Shown: positions 35,343-47,318 of the stretch, piece after piece
Numbering within the stretch: the first letter of the stretch is position 1
How the letters are laid out: each line of letters begins with the position of its first letter
Assembly: GCA_038373885.1 (NCBI GenBank)
Contig: JAWZYV010016058.1
Location: 868,001-932,000 of the forward strand
Direction of reading: 5' to 3'
DNA length: 64,000 nt
Origin: Cheiracanthium punctorium
Taxonomy: Eukaryota; Arthropoda; Arachnida; Araneae; Cheiracanthiidae
Program-made: the position numbers and the translations under genes
Notes under the pieces: model-generated
Told to the model about the DNA's origin: nothing
Databases searched by the model: none
The model's input: the letters and a program-made list of their open reading frames with translations, nothing else

Positions 35343-36868
35343 CTTGGTGGTCTGATTATGAGTATACATTTGAAATATTAATGTTTCACGGAATAATGTA
35401 GGCACAAAAGTGAAAATTGACACACATGCTTGGAATGACATGGGGTTTTATTGCAACCTTAAAAAGAAGTTCAAACAATGACCAATAGATGGCGCTGAAC
35501 AGCAAAACGTCAAGTGACGCTGCATGAGAATCTTGTGTAAAAGGAGCTGTAATAAGAGAGGGAAAATGATGCACCAGCAATCGTAGCATGTTGAACTTAC
35601 CAGAAAAGGCACTGTTATGGAAGCTGTACTATCAGAATAGGGAATCTCCTACTGCAGCTTTACGATACTATCGTCATAGGGAAAGTATTCGAACGGGTAA
35701 AGTTCCTATGACAGGTTCAGCTGAAGAGAATGATTTCGAAGTTCGAAGCCACGGGTTGTTTAAACGACGCGACGGGCCCTGTAGTAGCCGACCGAGCTCA
35801 AATGCTCAGACAGTTCAGGAAGAAACGGAGATTGTAGCGCGCTTGCCTACGCGCTTGTCAGTTACGCGAAGTCAGCGCTTGTGAAATCACACATCGCACT
35901 GGCATTCCATACACTAGTGTTTGGGTAGCAATAAGGTTTATCCTCCGATGTTATTCGTACGAAATCCCTCATCGTGAACATCGTGAAGAGGAGAGCATTT
36001 GCGGTATGGACATTTCGAAAGATGGCGGAAGATTACGATTGATTGTCTAACGTGTTGTGGACCGACAAAGCCAATTTCACATTCCGAGGGTCTGTCAATT
36101 CCCACAACTGTAGAATTTGGGCTACCGAAAATCCTAGAACTGTCGTGAAAACTTCATTGCACTACTACAAAGTCACGGTGTGGTGTGGATTTACCACATC
36201 TACCGTTATCGGGCCCTTCTTCGAGGAAATGCGTGATTCTGGTTTTGTAACTGTTAGCATGACGAGTGAAAGGTACGTCCATATGTTTCAGAATCACATA
36301 ATCCCTAGCCTGGCTGATAAACACCTGCTGGAATGTACGATTTGATGATGCTCCACCCCATATTGCAACACGTGTGAAATATCTCTTGCACTCGTCGTTT
36401 GATGATGATTCCGTGCTGAGCCGCCACTTTGGTTATGCTTGGCCTCCAGATCTCACTCCATGTGATTGTTGGCTCTGGGGTTACCTAAAGTCTCAAGTCT
36501 ACCACGTACGACCGACTTCAATACGGATGCTAAAAGATAACGTGCGACACCAGTGTCTCACCATTACTACAGATATGATGTACAGTGCTGTTCACAACAT
36601 TGTCCCTCGATTACACCTATTGATGAAGAATGGCGATCGATATGTTGAGCATTTGTTCTGAAGAACACCGCCTTTTGTTTATTATAATTTTTTTATTTTA
36701 ATTTATTACTTTTTTTTATCACACTAAGCGCCATCTGTCGCTCATGTTTTTGAGGTTGCAATAAAACCCCATGTCATTCCAAGCATGCGTGTGAATTTTT
36801 AGTTCTCTACCGACATTATTCCGTTAATTATTAATTTTTAAATGTATACTCATATTCCGATCACCCTG
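35343..36868 (+). mobile_element. mariner-like element with about 110-bp inverted ends
   Basis: The left end begins CTTGGTGGTC after a TA (35341-35342). The reverse complement of the right end begins CAGGGTGATC. The inverted repeats then run together for about 110 bp through ATGAGTATACATTT, CGGAATAATGT, CA(C/T)GCTTGGAATGACATGG and GGTTTTATTGCAACCT. Length 1,526 bp. The right flank is GA instead of TA, presumably mutated. It carries one transposase gene in the plus orientation. Confidence 0.9.
35588..36661 (+). pseudogene. mariner-like transposase, DD39D spacing, frameshifted
   Basis: The likely start is the ATG at 35588, directly after the left inverted repeat: an N-terminal part to 35884 (KALLWKLYYQNRESPTAALR, a helix-turn-helix), then a stop. 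Another frame from 36043 has SNVLWTDKANFTFRG (first Asp), NCRIWATENPR and VTVWCGFTTSTVIGPFFEE. After a further shift come FDDAPPHIATRVKYLL (second Asp) and WPPDLTPCDCWLWGYLKSQV (third catalytic Asp), ending near 36661 with NGDRYVEHLF. I count 39 residues between the second and third Asp, giving DD39D rather than the DD34D of classical mariners. All three acidic residues remain, but at least two frameshifts and several stops inactivate it. Confidence 0.9.
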
Positions 36869-36910
36869 GACGCAGGCTGAACATACTTTGACGTTTTAGA
36901 ACGATCTTGT

Positions 36911-37253
36911 GTTGCAGTGTATGATACTGTTTTTTTCTCGATATTCAGCTTTGTTATAATATTCTTATCTAAAACACTCTATTAATAAATCTTACATGTG
37001 GTTTATAAAAGAAATAATTTTATAGGCAATTAATTTGTGTCTTTTCTTGTAGTGTACGACAAGAATGCAATTAATGTAACTTTTTATAAAATGGCTCAAG
37101 TAAAATGTTAAGATATTAGTAATATAAGAGTATTTGTGTTCGTTATTTTTGGAAAATGTAAAATGTCTTCTTTTTTTTCTTGCCTTTTTCGCATCAAAAC
37201 GTGTACACTAATCTGTAAATGATTTTTTTCTTATTTTGGAAAATTTCATTGTA
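36911..37253. other. AT-rich non-coding stretch
   Basis: Nothing recognised between the mariner-like element and the MITE. Confidence 0.5.
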
Positions 37254-37461
37254 CACCTTCCTAAAAAAGTATTCGAGCAAGAGAGAAATTTCCTATTTTA
37301 GATTTGCGAATAATAATTGAGTTTTTGAAAAACTTATAACTTGATAGAAATATGGAAAGTCATATTCATAGCCTAATTCATATTCTATGATAAGTAATTT
37401 TTAATATACGAAACCAACGTAGGAAATTTCTCTCTTGCTCGAATACTTTTTTTGGAGGGTG
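37254..37461. mobile_element. 208-bp Tc1-type MITE
   Basis: TA-flanked (37252-37253, 37462-37463). Terminal inverted repeats of about 42 bp differ at only two positions: CACCTTCCTAAAAAAGTATT at the left, CACCCTCCAAAAAAAGTATT from the right, both continuing CGAGCAAGAGAGAAATTTCC. The middle is AT-rich and non-coding. The highly similar arms suggest a comparatively young insertion. The minus frame 37401-37583 runs through the right arm and is spurious. Confidence 0.9.
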
Positions 37462-37757
37462 TACATTACAAAAATATCACCAAATATCATGTAAATTCTA
37501 TTGTAATGCATAATACGGGAAATTAAAGAAATAAATCGATTAAAAGATTTTGATACTAAGATTTTTACGACTAAGATTTTCATAGTTTCCCGTTATTATG
37601 AAAGTTTTTCCTGTAAACTATTATAGCTACTAAATTATGCATGTAACATATTTTAATTTGTTAAAATGAAATATAAGAAAGCTATCTCAAAACGCTTGTA
37701 TGTTATTTCTTCAAAAGAATTGTAAAGTTATTCTCTTTAATTTCTCCACATGCTATA

Positions 37758-38987
37758 CTGGGTGCCCCAAAAATGACCGACTATTTGAAAAAAGCAATTA
37801 AAGAAAAACGGAATCTGACAGAAATGTACAGTTTGCTGCATTCTACTTAGTTAACCAGGGTATTTATTTTTACCAATTTTCAAAATTATTTACAAAGGTC
37901 ATCAGAAGATGGCGCTGCTGACTAGAAAAAAACTATAAAACAATGTTCTCAAAATGACCACCGTTTGCAAGAACGTCGCGCACTCTGAAGACAAAATTCG
38001 CAGACGCCTGCGCAAACATTTTAGCTGGAATGTTCTGTCAAGTAGCAGAGATGTATTTCTCCAGTTCATTTACAGTTCGTGGATTGTGACGGTACATCTA
38101 GTCTTTAAAGCACTCCGAAAGATAAAAATCACATCGTGCCAAATCTGGCGAATAGAAAGGGCAATCCATGTCACTTTGCGTATGCTTTTCGAGATGAAGG
38201 ACAATAACTTAATTCCGAAATGTTTGCTTAGAAAATCAAACAGTGTAGCCGGTCGACGTGGCCGGACACTGTCTTGCATAAACCACGGCCTGTTTGTACC
38301 GTCCATCAAAGCATTTTGAATGGTCACATATTCATGGAGGACGTTCCGATATTTTTTCTGAAGTAATCGTCTCATGTCCAAAAAAGGGCCCAATAAGTCG
38401 TCAGGAGGAAATGGCCATAACCATGATTTGATGGATGCAGAGAAGATGGTACGATGTGTAGTCATTTGTCGTAGTCCAGTCTTACAAGTAACAAGGCGAA
38501 CGGAAACGTGGGGTCGCTGTTGGATCATCTGCTGAACGACTGCAGCATTCACCTCTGTAAGTGCTGTGTTTGAGAGTCCGACATTTCTAGCACGATCGTT
38601 ATTGACGTTACCAGTAAGCTTTAAATTTTCAAACTATGCCAGTATTGTGCTGTTTACACCGTTTTTGGCATTGAATTTCCTTTAAAACTGCGCCTTGTTG
38701 CACCAAAACCGTGGTCCAGGAAACTCCATAAAAATAAAAATACTCTTCCAGCGAATAAACCATTTTCGAAGCATAAGCTAGAATGTAAAAATAATAGCGA
38801 TCTCAAAGCACGGAATACGCACAGAATAAAAGTGCCATCTATTGACGAGCTTCGTAACTAATTTTGATAATTCTTGAGAATAAATTCGCTGGTTATGTTG
38901 GATAAACGCAGAAAACGCACATTTCAGTTGCCTGCTTTTTTTCTTTAAATGTCTTTTTAGATCTTCGGTCATCTTTAGAACACCCGG
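37758..38987 (-). mobile_element. mariner-like element, inactive
   Basis: Left end CTGGGTGCCCCAAAAATGAC after TA (37756-37757). The reverse complement of the right end is CCGGGTGTTCTAAAGATGAC. Both continue with CGA. Length 1,230 bp. The right TA is mutated. A minus-strand transposase remnant fills the left half. The right half (38600-38960) should hold the N-terminal part but is not recognisable. Confidence 0.8.
37935..38580 (-). pseudogene. mariner-like transposase remnant
   Basis: The minus strand from 38552 is open for 160 residues. SWLWPFPPDDLLGPFLDM corresponds to the strand before the second Asp, and RPWFMQDSVRPRRPATLFDF holds that Asp (FMQDGARPHR motif). After a frameshift near 38200 another frame gives DCPFYSPDLARCDFYLSECF with the third Asp, then PRTVNELEKYISA, QNIPAKMFAQASANFVFRV and a GGHFENIVL end near 37938, the usual tail of this group. 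The first catalytic block (TDE) was not found. One or more frameshifts and stops. The plus frame 37954-38319 is a shadow. Confidence 0.8.
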
Positions 38988-41462
38988 TGTTCACGCATTT
39001 ATATCATCTCTTGCATACGATTAACGAGCAAATTAAATCCATAAATGAATGAATATACATATACGTATACAGTCGAACAGACTGAATGCCAACTTTTCAA
39101 AAATATTTATTCTAATAAGCGGAATATTTCAGTATCCGCGATAACATTAACTAATTATAATGATTTTGTACATTAAAATTTATTGCACTAAGTGGTATAT
39201 TTCTTTACCTGATATTCCACCAAGCATTTTCGATTGTATGAATGTATAGAGTATATATCTACATCAAGCAAACCCAGCTCCATCGGATAAGCTCTACACC
39301 CACACCTGCATACCCACTAAGCACTTTTATATCTATTGCATTTAATTATATATATATATATTGTATTTAAAGAATCCGACATGCAAGTTGTGCAAGGCAT
39401 TCAACAAAATCATAAAATAATTCTTATTAAAATTTGTTGAATGCCTTAGAAGAATTTTGTTATTATTCTTCTTTAGCAACTGATAAAACTTATCAATAAT
39501 TTTTATAGAAAAATAAAATGAAATGTAGGATCAATCTTTCAAGAACTCTGTCAAACGGCCAAAAAAAAGTTTTGTGCAGTTATGAAATGGAAAACGTAAA
39601 TAAATCAATTATCTTTAATATATTACATTTAAAATGTCAAACAAAGAGCATACTATACAATAAATCGAAGTCAACAAAGTTACTTTAAATAAAACTTTGA
39701 GAACAATGCACTTTCTGTTAATGAATAGCGAATTATTAGAATGCGAATCTTTACTAAAAGCAAATAAACAATGATTTCAGGGAGAATATTTTTTCTGTAT
39801 TTTAGTACGAATGTTATTTACAAATTTAAAAGAAACTCTTCTGAGTTCCAAAATATTATTCCTTTGCAAACGTTTTTCCCACAATTTTCACTAATTTTTA
39901 TTTAAACGATAGTTATTGGCTTAGCTTTTAGAAGCAAAAATGTCAACATTTTTTTCCTGACAGAAAGGTAGGAGGTACCATGTTCAAAGCTTATTAATAC
40001 AGTATTTTATATGCATTTACAGCGATCATTTTATATCTAGTGAACTGATTTTCATGAATCTTTTCTTAGATAGTGATAAAATTATGTCAAGTTTTGTTTC
40101 GGAAAATCATGAAAAAATTCTTTTCAAACATTTTTAACTGTGTTATTGGAAGTGGCGGAAAGGCAAAGACGCCAAATTTCGAAGTTTATGGTGATTTATA
40201 GTGAAATTTCGCACCAAAATATAAGTTCCCTAAGCTTGAATTGAGCTTGGAGACAGCTTCTATATCTGTCGAGAAATTGTAAAATGCTCTATTAGCCGAT
40301 TTATATGCATCAAACAAAACGCAAATTAACCTAATAAATTGCAAACTGATTATAACGAGCTATATTATACGTTATGCATCAGTATGATTTAACGGGGCTT
40401 AATGTAGTGATGGTGAAGTTATTTTCAAATCGGTTTTTCATTCATTAAAAATTATACTTGTTAATTCTACAGTGAGGCATGTTAACACTTCGCAAATCGT
40501 TTGAAAAGTGATTGTTATTCATCATTTTTTAAACATTAATACTTTTTCGACACAAAAGTAACAAATTGAAACTTATTACTGACTAAAATACAAACTACCT
40601 CCATACATAATTTTACATTATTTTAATGCATAGTGGTATAAATTATTTAAACACATACACTATATTTATATAGGAAGGAATTTCTGAAAAAGTATTTAAA
40701 TATATAAGCTTTTAATGCATTAATCCTCTTTCGCTGTGTAAATTATGATGAATATTATAAATAAGCTGATCCAAAGGAATAAAAAAAGGTAAGATTTCTA
40801 TTTCTAGATCTACATTGATCAAATCTATTCCAAAATATAAAGTCATTTCACCATGAACAGATTTGTAGTTTCGGCACTTTAGCATGTTTCACATTCCGTT
40901 ATACGGATATAATACTCCAGCAAATATTTGCTCGATAAACAGTGCTGAAAACTTTCATCTGTACATTGTTTGATTTTGGCAGTGAGCGTAAAATAAGGTT
41001 GAATTAGATAAGGCTACAGTTTGTTCTCTGCCTTTCATGTTTTATTAAAATGTATCGTGTTCGTACATAGTAAAAGTACATTTTATTTTCATAATGCGGT
41101 TCGAATTCAAGAGAATGTACATTTTCGTAAAAAAATAGCAAACGTTCTTTGCTTTGTGTTTCCTTTTAAATTTAACCCTTTGAGATCAAATTTCCATTAC
41201 AATGGAATACAATTTAAAACATTGTCTGCAGAGAGTTGAAGCTTAATATTTTGGACATGTTTGATTTGATTACATCCAACAGATGTTAATTGTTTGCTTT
41301 CTTTGAAAATGGCGTCAATTTCGGGTCTGAAAAACATGAATACGATATATATTTATATATATATATATACTACTCACAAAATTAAGGATTGATCTGAAAG
41401 AGTTAAAAGGTTATCACACGATCTTTTGCAATAATGAACACAAGCGGTTTGTGCTCATGAAT
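38988..41462. other. AT-rich non-coding stretch
   Basis: No gene. CAGTCGAACAGACTG at 39070-39084 after TA resembles a Tigger-type end, but no partner is visible. A 15-bp hairpin lies at 39394-39408 / 39433-39447 (AAGGCATTCAACAAA). (TA)n runs at 39347-39361 and 41345-41370. Plus frame 41021-41239 has no motif. Confidence 0.55.
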
Positions 41463-41760
41463 TTAACCCATTAATGCCTAGTGTCCCTTTTTGGGGACGG
41501 AATTTTCGCTTTCAGTCGAAAACATTATTTGATTTTCCTATCCTTTATTCACGAGTATTAAACTTCAACTCCTGAAAATATTTTAATCGGACCAAGTAGG
41601 ATGTTGACATTTCAATTTTTTTACATCATGATTTTAAAAGAAATCACACCTTGTGCAAGAAGTTAAAATTAGATATTTATTGATTATTTCTGGTGTTAGA
41701 AAAACTCGAATAAAGTCGCAAAAATACCTGGCACAAATTATCAAATATTTAAGCATTCTT
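41463..41760 (+). repeat. dispersed repeat, copy 2 of 2 (piggyBac-type end)
   Basis: Starts TTAACCCATTAATGCCTAGT at a TTAA. The motif resembles the ends of the element at 49816-50339 (TTAACCCTTTAACGCGCAGT). About 290 bp are shared with 11426-11690 in the same orientation. No coding capacity. Confidence 0.7.
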
Positions 41761-43308
41761 TAAGATAATTCAGTGAAGCTGAACGATTAAAAACGCAAGC
41801 ACTCCTTAAAATGTCAAAAACTCAATCAAAAACGAAGCGTTAATTATTGCATTTTTCTAATAATATCCAAAAATAGTGAACTCTTTAGTCGATTTTTGAA
41901 GGTGAATTATGTGCTTAAAATATTATTTCCCTCTTAAATATTCATTTTGTTTAGAAAAAGGTTGTCTTACTGGTATAGATTGTGATGAAGTAATTTTGAA
42001 GATTAACTGAGTACTTAATATAATTTGGTTTCTTTGACAGCTGTTCACATATCCTTAAGTACTATATTGTTTTTATTTCAAGAATAACTCTAAAATTATC
42101 GTTTTTTTTTTTTGTTTATCAGGACAGGAATATATGTCTTTACTATTCAGTTGCAAGCAAAAATAGAACTATTTTTAAAGAAATTTCATGTTTAAAAATT
42201 TTCCTAACCTTGTAAAAATATTAGCCTTTTTTGTGTGTACTACAGTTAAAATAATTGCTTGATAAAAATGCACTACTATGTTTCTTGCAAACAAATTACT
42301 TAATTCAGGTTTCTAACTAATACGTACATTGATTAAAAACTCAGATGTCCCTATTCATTGTTTACTGTACACTATAAATTCGTTGCAGGGAACTTAGGAA
42401 TAAAGCTCTCAGAATATTTATTACATTTATTAATAGGTAAAATTTAATATATATCAAATGAAGAGAATTATAAATAATTTTATTTAAAAATGAAATTGAA
42501 TTTTTCTATGAGTCGTATGTTTAGAGAACTATATTATTGAAAAAAGTTTTAAAAAATAAAAAATAACTTTAAGATACAGCCAAGTCCATGTAATAATGTT
42601 TTGAAATAATTTTACTTTTTAAGAATGGAGATTTTTTTTAACCTCAGAAAACATCATATATTTTTTAAATCTTCCGTCTTTCATTAAAAAAGCCCACCGC
42701 TCATTTTTTCGTGAACACATGTGTCACGTTAATGAATCTGCTACCAGCTTTCATTAAGGCGAAACGTAATTTTTACAGTGGTTTTAAGAAAAAAAAAAGA
42801 AACTCGATAGCGAAAAGCGATTATGATGCAGTATAAAATTAAATTATCTTTTCGACAACCATTTTTTTGTGGGTTAGAAGAAAATAAACCTTTTTAACTT
42901 TGCTCTACGAAAGTTTCGCGCATAATATTGTTATGTTTCGGAATACGACAAAAAATAAAAATAGTTAATGGATCTTTGTTTTAAATAAATAACATAGGGG
43001 AGAGCAAATTTCAACTACAATTTTTAAAATTGTACTGCAGTTTTAATAGCTTAGAAAGCTGACGAAGACTTGATATTCAGTAAATTTCTTAATAAAATAT
43101 TTTTGTGCAATTTTAATATTTTTCAAAGTAAGCAGTTATGATAAGCAATCGGTGTAATTAACAAAGGACGTAAATATTTTTTTAACCGCAAATTGTTTCT
43201 TGAAAATAAATTCAATTGTTAAAAATATCAATTAAAAATTAAACTATTGAATCCATATGTTACAAACAAGCCTCACAAAAAACGATTAAACTGCTTTTAT
43301 TGATTACT
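41761..43308. other. AT-rich non-coding stretch
   Basis: Nothing supportable. Several A/T homopolymer runs. Confidence 0.55.
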
Positions 43309-44575
43309 AGCTGACATACCCGTCGTTGATGAATTAGTATACAATGCAGATTTTCAAAAAGCCTTATTATCTTCAGCCATGTAAGAGTGCAAAGAACGGA
43401 ATTAGCATACTGGTAAAATTATAGAAAGCAAAGTTAACATTATAAGTAATTTTAAAAAGTACAGTACACAGAATGATAAAGAGTTAAGTGAAATTGTCAA
43501 TGGAGAAAGCCTTTTATTTTCAAAATTAACTTTTTATTTTAGTTATGTTATGAGTTTTTAAAGGCAAGAGGTCATTCCTCGTCTGTGACTAATTTTTATT
43601 TGATTAACTGTAGATATTTTGATATTATGCCCCTAGAAAATTTTGCACAATTTTGCAAAAATGTACGTGAGCAAAAAAGTAATTTTACACTATCGACAAA
43701 ATTTGTTTAAGTTTAGTAGTCAACTGTCATACTATTTACACACAAATTAAAGTGACCCAACATAAAAAATAAGCAATTCTTGCAAAATGTTAATATTTAT
43801 TCAAATTTTTGAAGAAAATGATATTTATTTTTTTATTCGTTGCCGATCATATTACTAGATTTTATTCTGTTATCTTAAGCCATTATTGACGGAGAACAGA
43901 CAATTATGAGATTTTCACAAAATCCCAAAATTTCTGATATATTTGAAAAACAGTTGGCATCTATAGTTTAACTTAACTTGCCATCTCACGTAATTCAAAA
44001 TTTTATTCTATTCCAGTATTATGTTTTAGGAATGGAAAGAATATGTACGCTATTTCCTCAAACTCTTAAAATCCATAATAAATGAATTGAAGTACTTTCA
44101 CGCCTACAGTTTAAGAGACCACCTGCGATGATGCTAAATTTTATTTCATTAGCATTAGTGGTTGAATATTCACCTAGTATGTCAACAAATTTCATCTGAT
44201 TTACTTTAGTCGTTATTGCATAATATCATTGCGATTTTTATTCATTTATATGCGATGTTTATTCATTTTGAAGCGATATTCGCAAAATCTAATATTTCTT
44301 ATTTTTTATTCGACGCCTATAGTTTGAGCTGAATGACCCCCTATCATTAAACCAAATTTAATTCCATTTACTTCATCTATTTTTGCGTGAAGCGCGAACA
44401 CCAACAACCAAAAAAAAAAAAAACGTCAAGTACAGAACGGCAGAGAGAGAGATACTTTTAAATGACCTTCGTACTCTCAGCTCTTGAGTCTCAGGTACTT
44501 GAAAGGGACAAAAATTGCACAACTGTTGGATTGCAACTAATTTAGGGAAAAATTCCAATTTTATTTATATAGATA
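43309..44575 (-). repeat. composite dispersed element with tandem modules
   Basis: The left edge ACTAGCTGACATACCCGTCG resembles a recurrent arthropod repeat edge (CTAGCTGACCxxCCCGGCG), and the right part has TTTTTGCGTGAAGCGCGAAC followed by A-rich sequence and TTTATTTATATAGATA, also typical of that repeat. Between them are at least three copies of the module from 30470-30775 in reverse orientation (starts near 43957, 44101 and 44312; words GCCTATAGTTT(A/G)AG, GACC(A/C)CCT, AAATTTNATTTCATT). No transposase seen. Class uncertain. Confidence 0.5.
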
Positions 44576-44964
44576 AAAGCAAAAGCACATTTGCGTTTCG
44601 TGTCTATAAGAAGGAAATTTGTGTCGTACAGAATGCCTCAAAATTTTTGAGAATTTCTTCAACTACAATTTACGTTGTAGAATTTACGAATTTTAAGCGA
44701 ACATACATAAATATATGCAGTTTTAAAGACAATTTGAGAAATTTTGTCCAAACAATACTAAAGTTGCCAATAAAATTATCTGAAATAGGAGATCGTAACA
44801 CTCTTAAATGAATGGTGCTTAGTTCAGTTCTTATATGCCTCTAAGGGAATCTGAACAGTTTTGCTGTATTATCACAGCATTCAGAGTACATAATATAATT
44901 TCTTATATTTTACAATACTTGATTGATATTTACAAATTAGTGCACAGAACCGAAATGGTTCTAA

Positions 44965-45103
44965 ACTGTTAATAGAAGTAGTTAAACATTTCACCACACA
45001 ATAGAGATAAATTAGCTGCAACCTTTCAATGATTCCATTGAAACGTTGCAGCTAATTTAGCTCTATTGTATGGTGAAATTTTTGAACTTCTTATATTAAC
45101 AGT
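44965..45103. mobile_element. 139-bp near-complete palindrome (foldback MITE)
   Basis: Arms of about 68 bp: ACTGTTAATA...AGTAGTT...ATTTCACCA, then CAATAGAG.TAAATTAGCT, then GCAAC.TTTCAATG, mirrored around a 4-nt ATTC centre with a few mismatches. Non-coding. The shape fits a foldback MITE or a template-switch palindrome. No clear target duplication. Confidence 0.85.
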
Positions 45104-47316
45104 GTAAAATACAATAACAATTTTCAAAAATATATATAAAACAATTAATATAACATAATACTTAAATAAATTACAATTTTTTATTATACGTAACATTATA
45201 TTTCCTCTGACTAAAGTTGAATAACTGTGGACACAAATGAAGTCGCATTATTTTCTTCAAGCTCAAAAAATTATCTTCATTCCTTAGCCCTGGCGTTATG
45301 ACATATGCACTTACCAAAATATTGAAAATGGAGAATTGATCCCATAAATATTCAAAATTTTAATAAGAAAGTTATTTCTTTGTGAAATTTATATTCTTTG
45401 GTTCTTGCGTTTCTGATATATTTTCGAAATATTTCACTCTGGATTTTTAATAACGCGAACACTTATAAAGTATAAAAATGCGCTTCATCACACGCATATA
45501 TTAAAGAAAAAATGATTCTGAGTCGGAGTTGTTTTTATTTGCAATTTAAATAACAAAGTATCTAATGTTTCTGAATTAATATGTATTATTATATTGGTCG
45601 AAGAATAATAGTAGCACATATTTGAAAGAAGTTGCAGTGTAATTATTTACTGAAAAAATAGAAAAGCAAATTATATATCTTCGAACAATTCAATTTGTTA
45701 CACACTTAGCAAACTGTAGATGATTTAAATAATGGATTTTATCAAGCTATATCAAATTTTTATATCTTTATTGTTTGAATTTTTAATTTATTTTCATGTT
45801 TTATAATTTTACTCTTTTGTTTTATACTCATCTTTAAAAGTAAAAATAGTAAGTTATCTTATTCAATACATTTGTCATATAAACAGTCAAAGGTAACAGT
45901 AATACATACTATATCTTTCCATGCTTAAATAATACACGGGAAAAATGGTTTTGTTAAAAATACCTGGGGGTACTTATCTTTGCTATCATAAGAAACATTT
46001 TAATGTAATATATAAGAATTATTTATAAGTACGATGCATTTTGCATTTGATATTACCATAACAATTTCTTTAATAAACCTTTTCTATTTTTTTATTTGTA
46101 ATGCTGACGTTGCATAGCTAAAACTTAGAATACCAAGGCTGTAACTAAAAATTAAAAATAATTTTGGAGTATCCGATAGGCTTAATTTAAAGACATAAAT
46201 TAAAATGTCATACTGGTTACTCTCGATGAGCTATTTCGAATCGCAAAATTTCTAATGTAAATTTGGTGGAACACTTTATCTATCACACGCAATTTTTACT
46301 TAATGATGTAAAGCTTTCCACTTACGTAAAAGAAATCCAAGGTACTTCATCTTGTCAGTTAACCTAGTTACTTTCCTAACGGAGAAATGTTATAACTTGC
46401 AAAATGAAGTGGAGAAAATATTTACAAAACACCTTTATGGGGAAACTCTCTGGTTGTTCTAAAATTCGTCTGGTTGTTCGTGAGAACACCTTTTATAATA
46501 AATCCAGCATTAAATATTAAAATGACCTATGATTCGCAAATTCTATAACACATAAATAATACCTAAAACGTAATTAGTATTAATAATCGGCGTTGTTATA
46601 TTTTTACATTAGCGGTAACATACTTTTATGTAAAAGCTCGATTTCGCCTTACATTATATTTTTCTACCCTCTGAACGAAAGCATTGTATTCGTTACCATG
46701 AATATATTTAAATATTGCCCACGAACACCAAAACAAATGATAAATGTTTCAGCATAAATTTAACGCATTAAATCATTCCCGTGTTTTGAAACCATCAAAA
46801 ACGCAATATCGCGTGAAATTTTCAGTGAAATATTTTCCCACCGATTTTACGGACATATTTTTCCGTAACCAATCAATGTGACACTTGGCGTGGGTACGTC
46901 ATCACATGTTGTCTTGTCACGACAAACGCAGGAGCTCGCAACATGTTTAGGAAGCGCTCGCACGGATAAAAGCACGTTTCTATGTACAGATGTAATGCTC
47001 TTTAAAAGAGATCTCTGCGGAAAGATTAAATTTTGTTTACTTAGAAAGGTAATTTTGTTTACTCGGAGGTGCTTCATGTCTAATTGCTTTTCAAACTAAA
47101 CCGAAAGTTTCTATAAATGCTGTTTTTATTTAGGAGCATAATACCACTTACTCTCTGTGCATTGACTACTGCAAAAATGCCTATAGCACAGATATTAAAT
47201 GCTGAAAGTTTACTGGTGTAGTATAAGTCAAATACGCAAGTTCTAAAAATGTTAAAAAAGCTATACACTATAAAATGTATTCTTAAAAATGTGTTTCCCG
47301 GAACGACTAACTTATG
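45104..47316. other. AT-rich non-coding stretch
   Basis: No gene. About 46840-46990 is less AT-rich (GTGGGTACGTCATCAC, GGAGCTCGCAAC, GATAAAAGCACG), with frames open on both strands (46847-47077 minus, 46878-47099 plus) but no motif. Confidence 0.5.
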
Positions 47317-47318
47317 TA

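Noticed and set aside
37954..38319. 121-residue plus-strand frame
   Set aside because: Antisense shadow of the minus-strand mariner-like transposase.
39070..39084. Tigger-type terminus CAGTCGAACAGACTG
   Set aside because: No matching inverted end or transposase remnant nearby.
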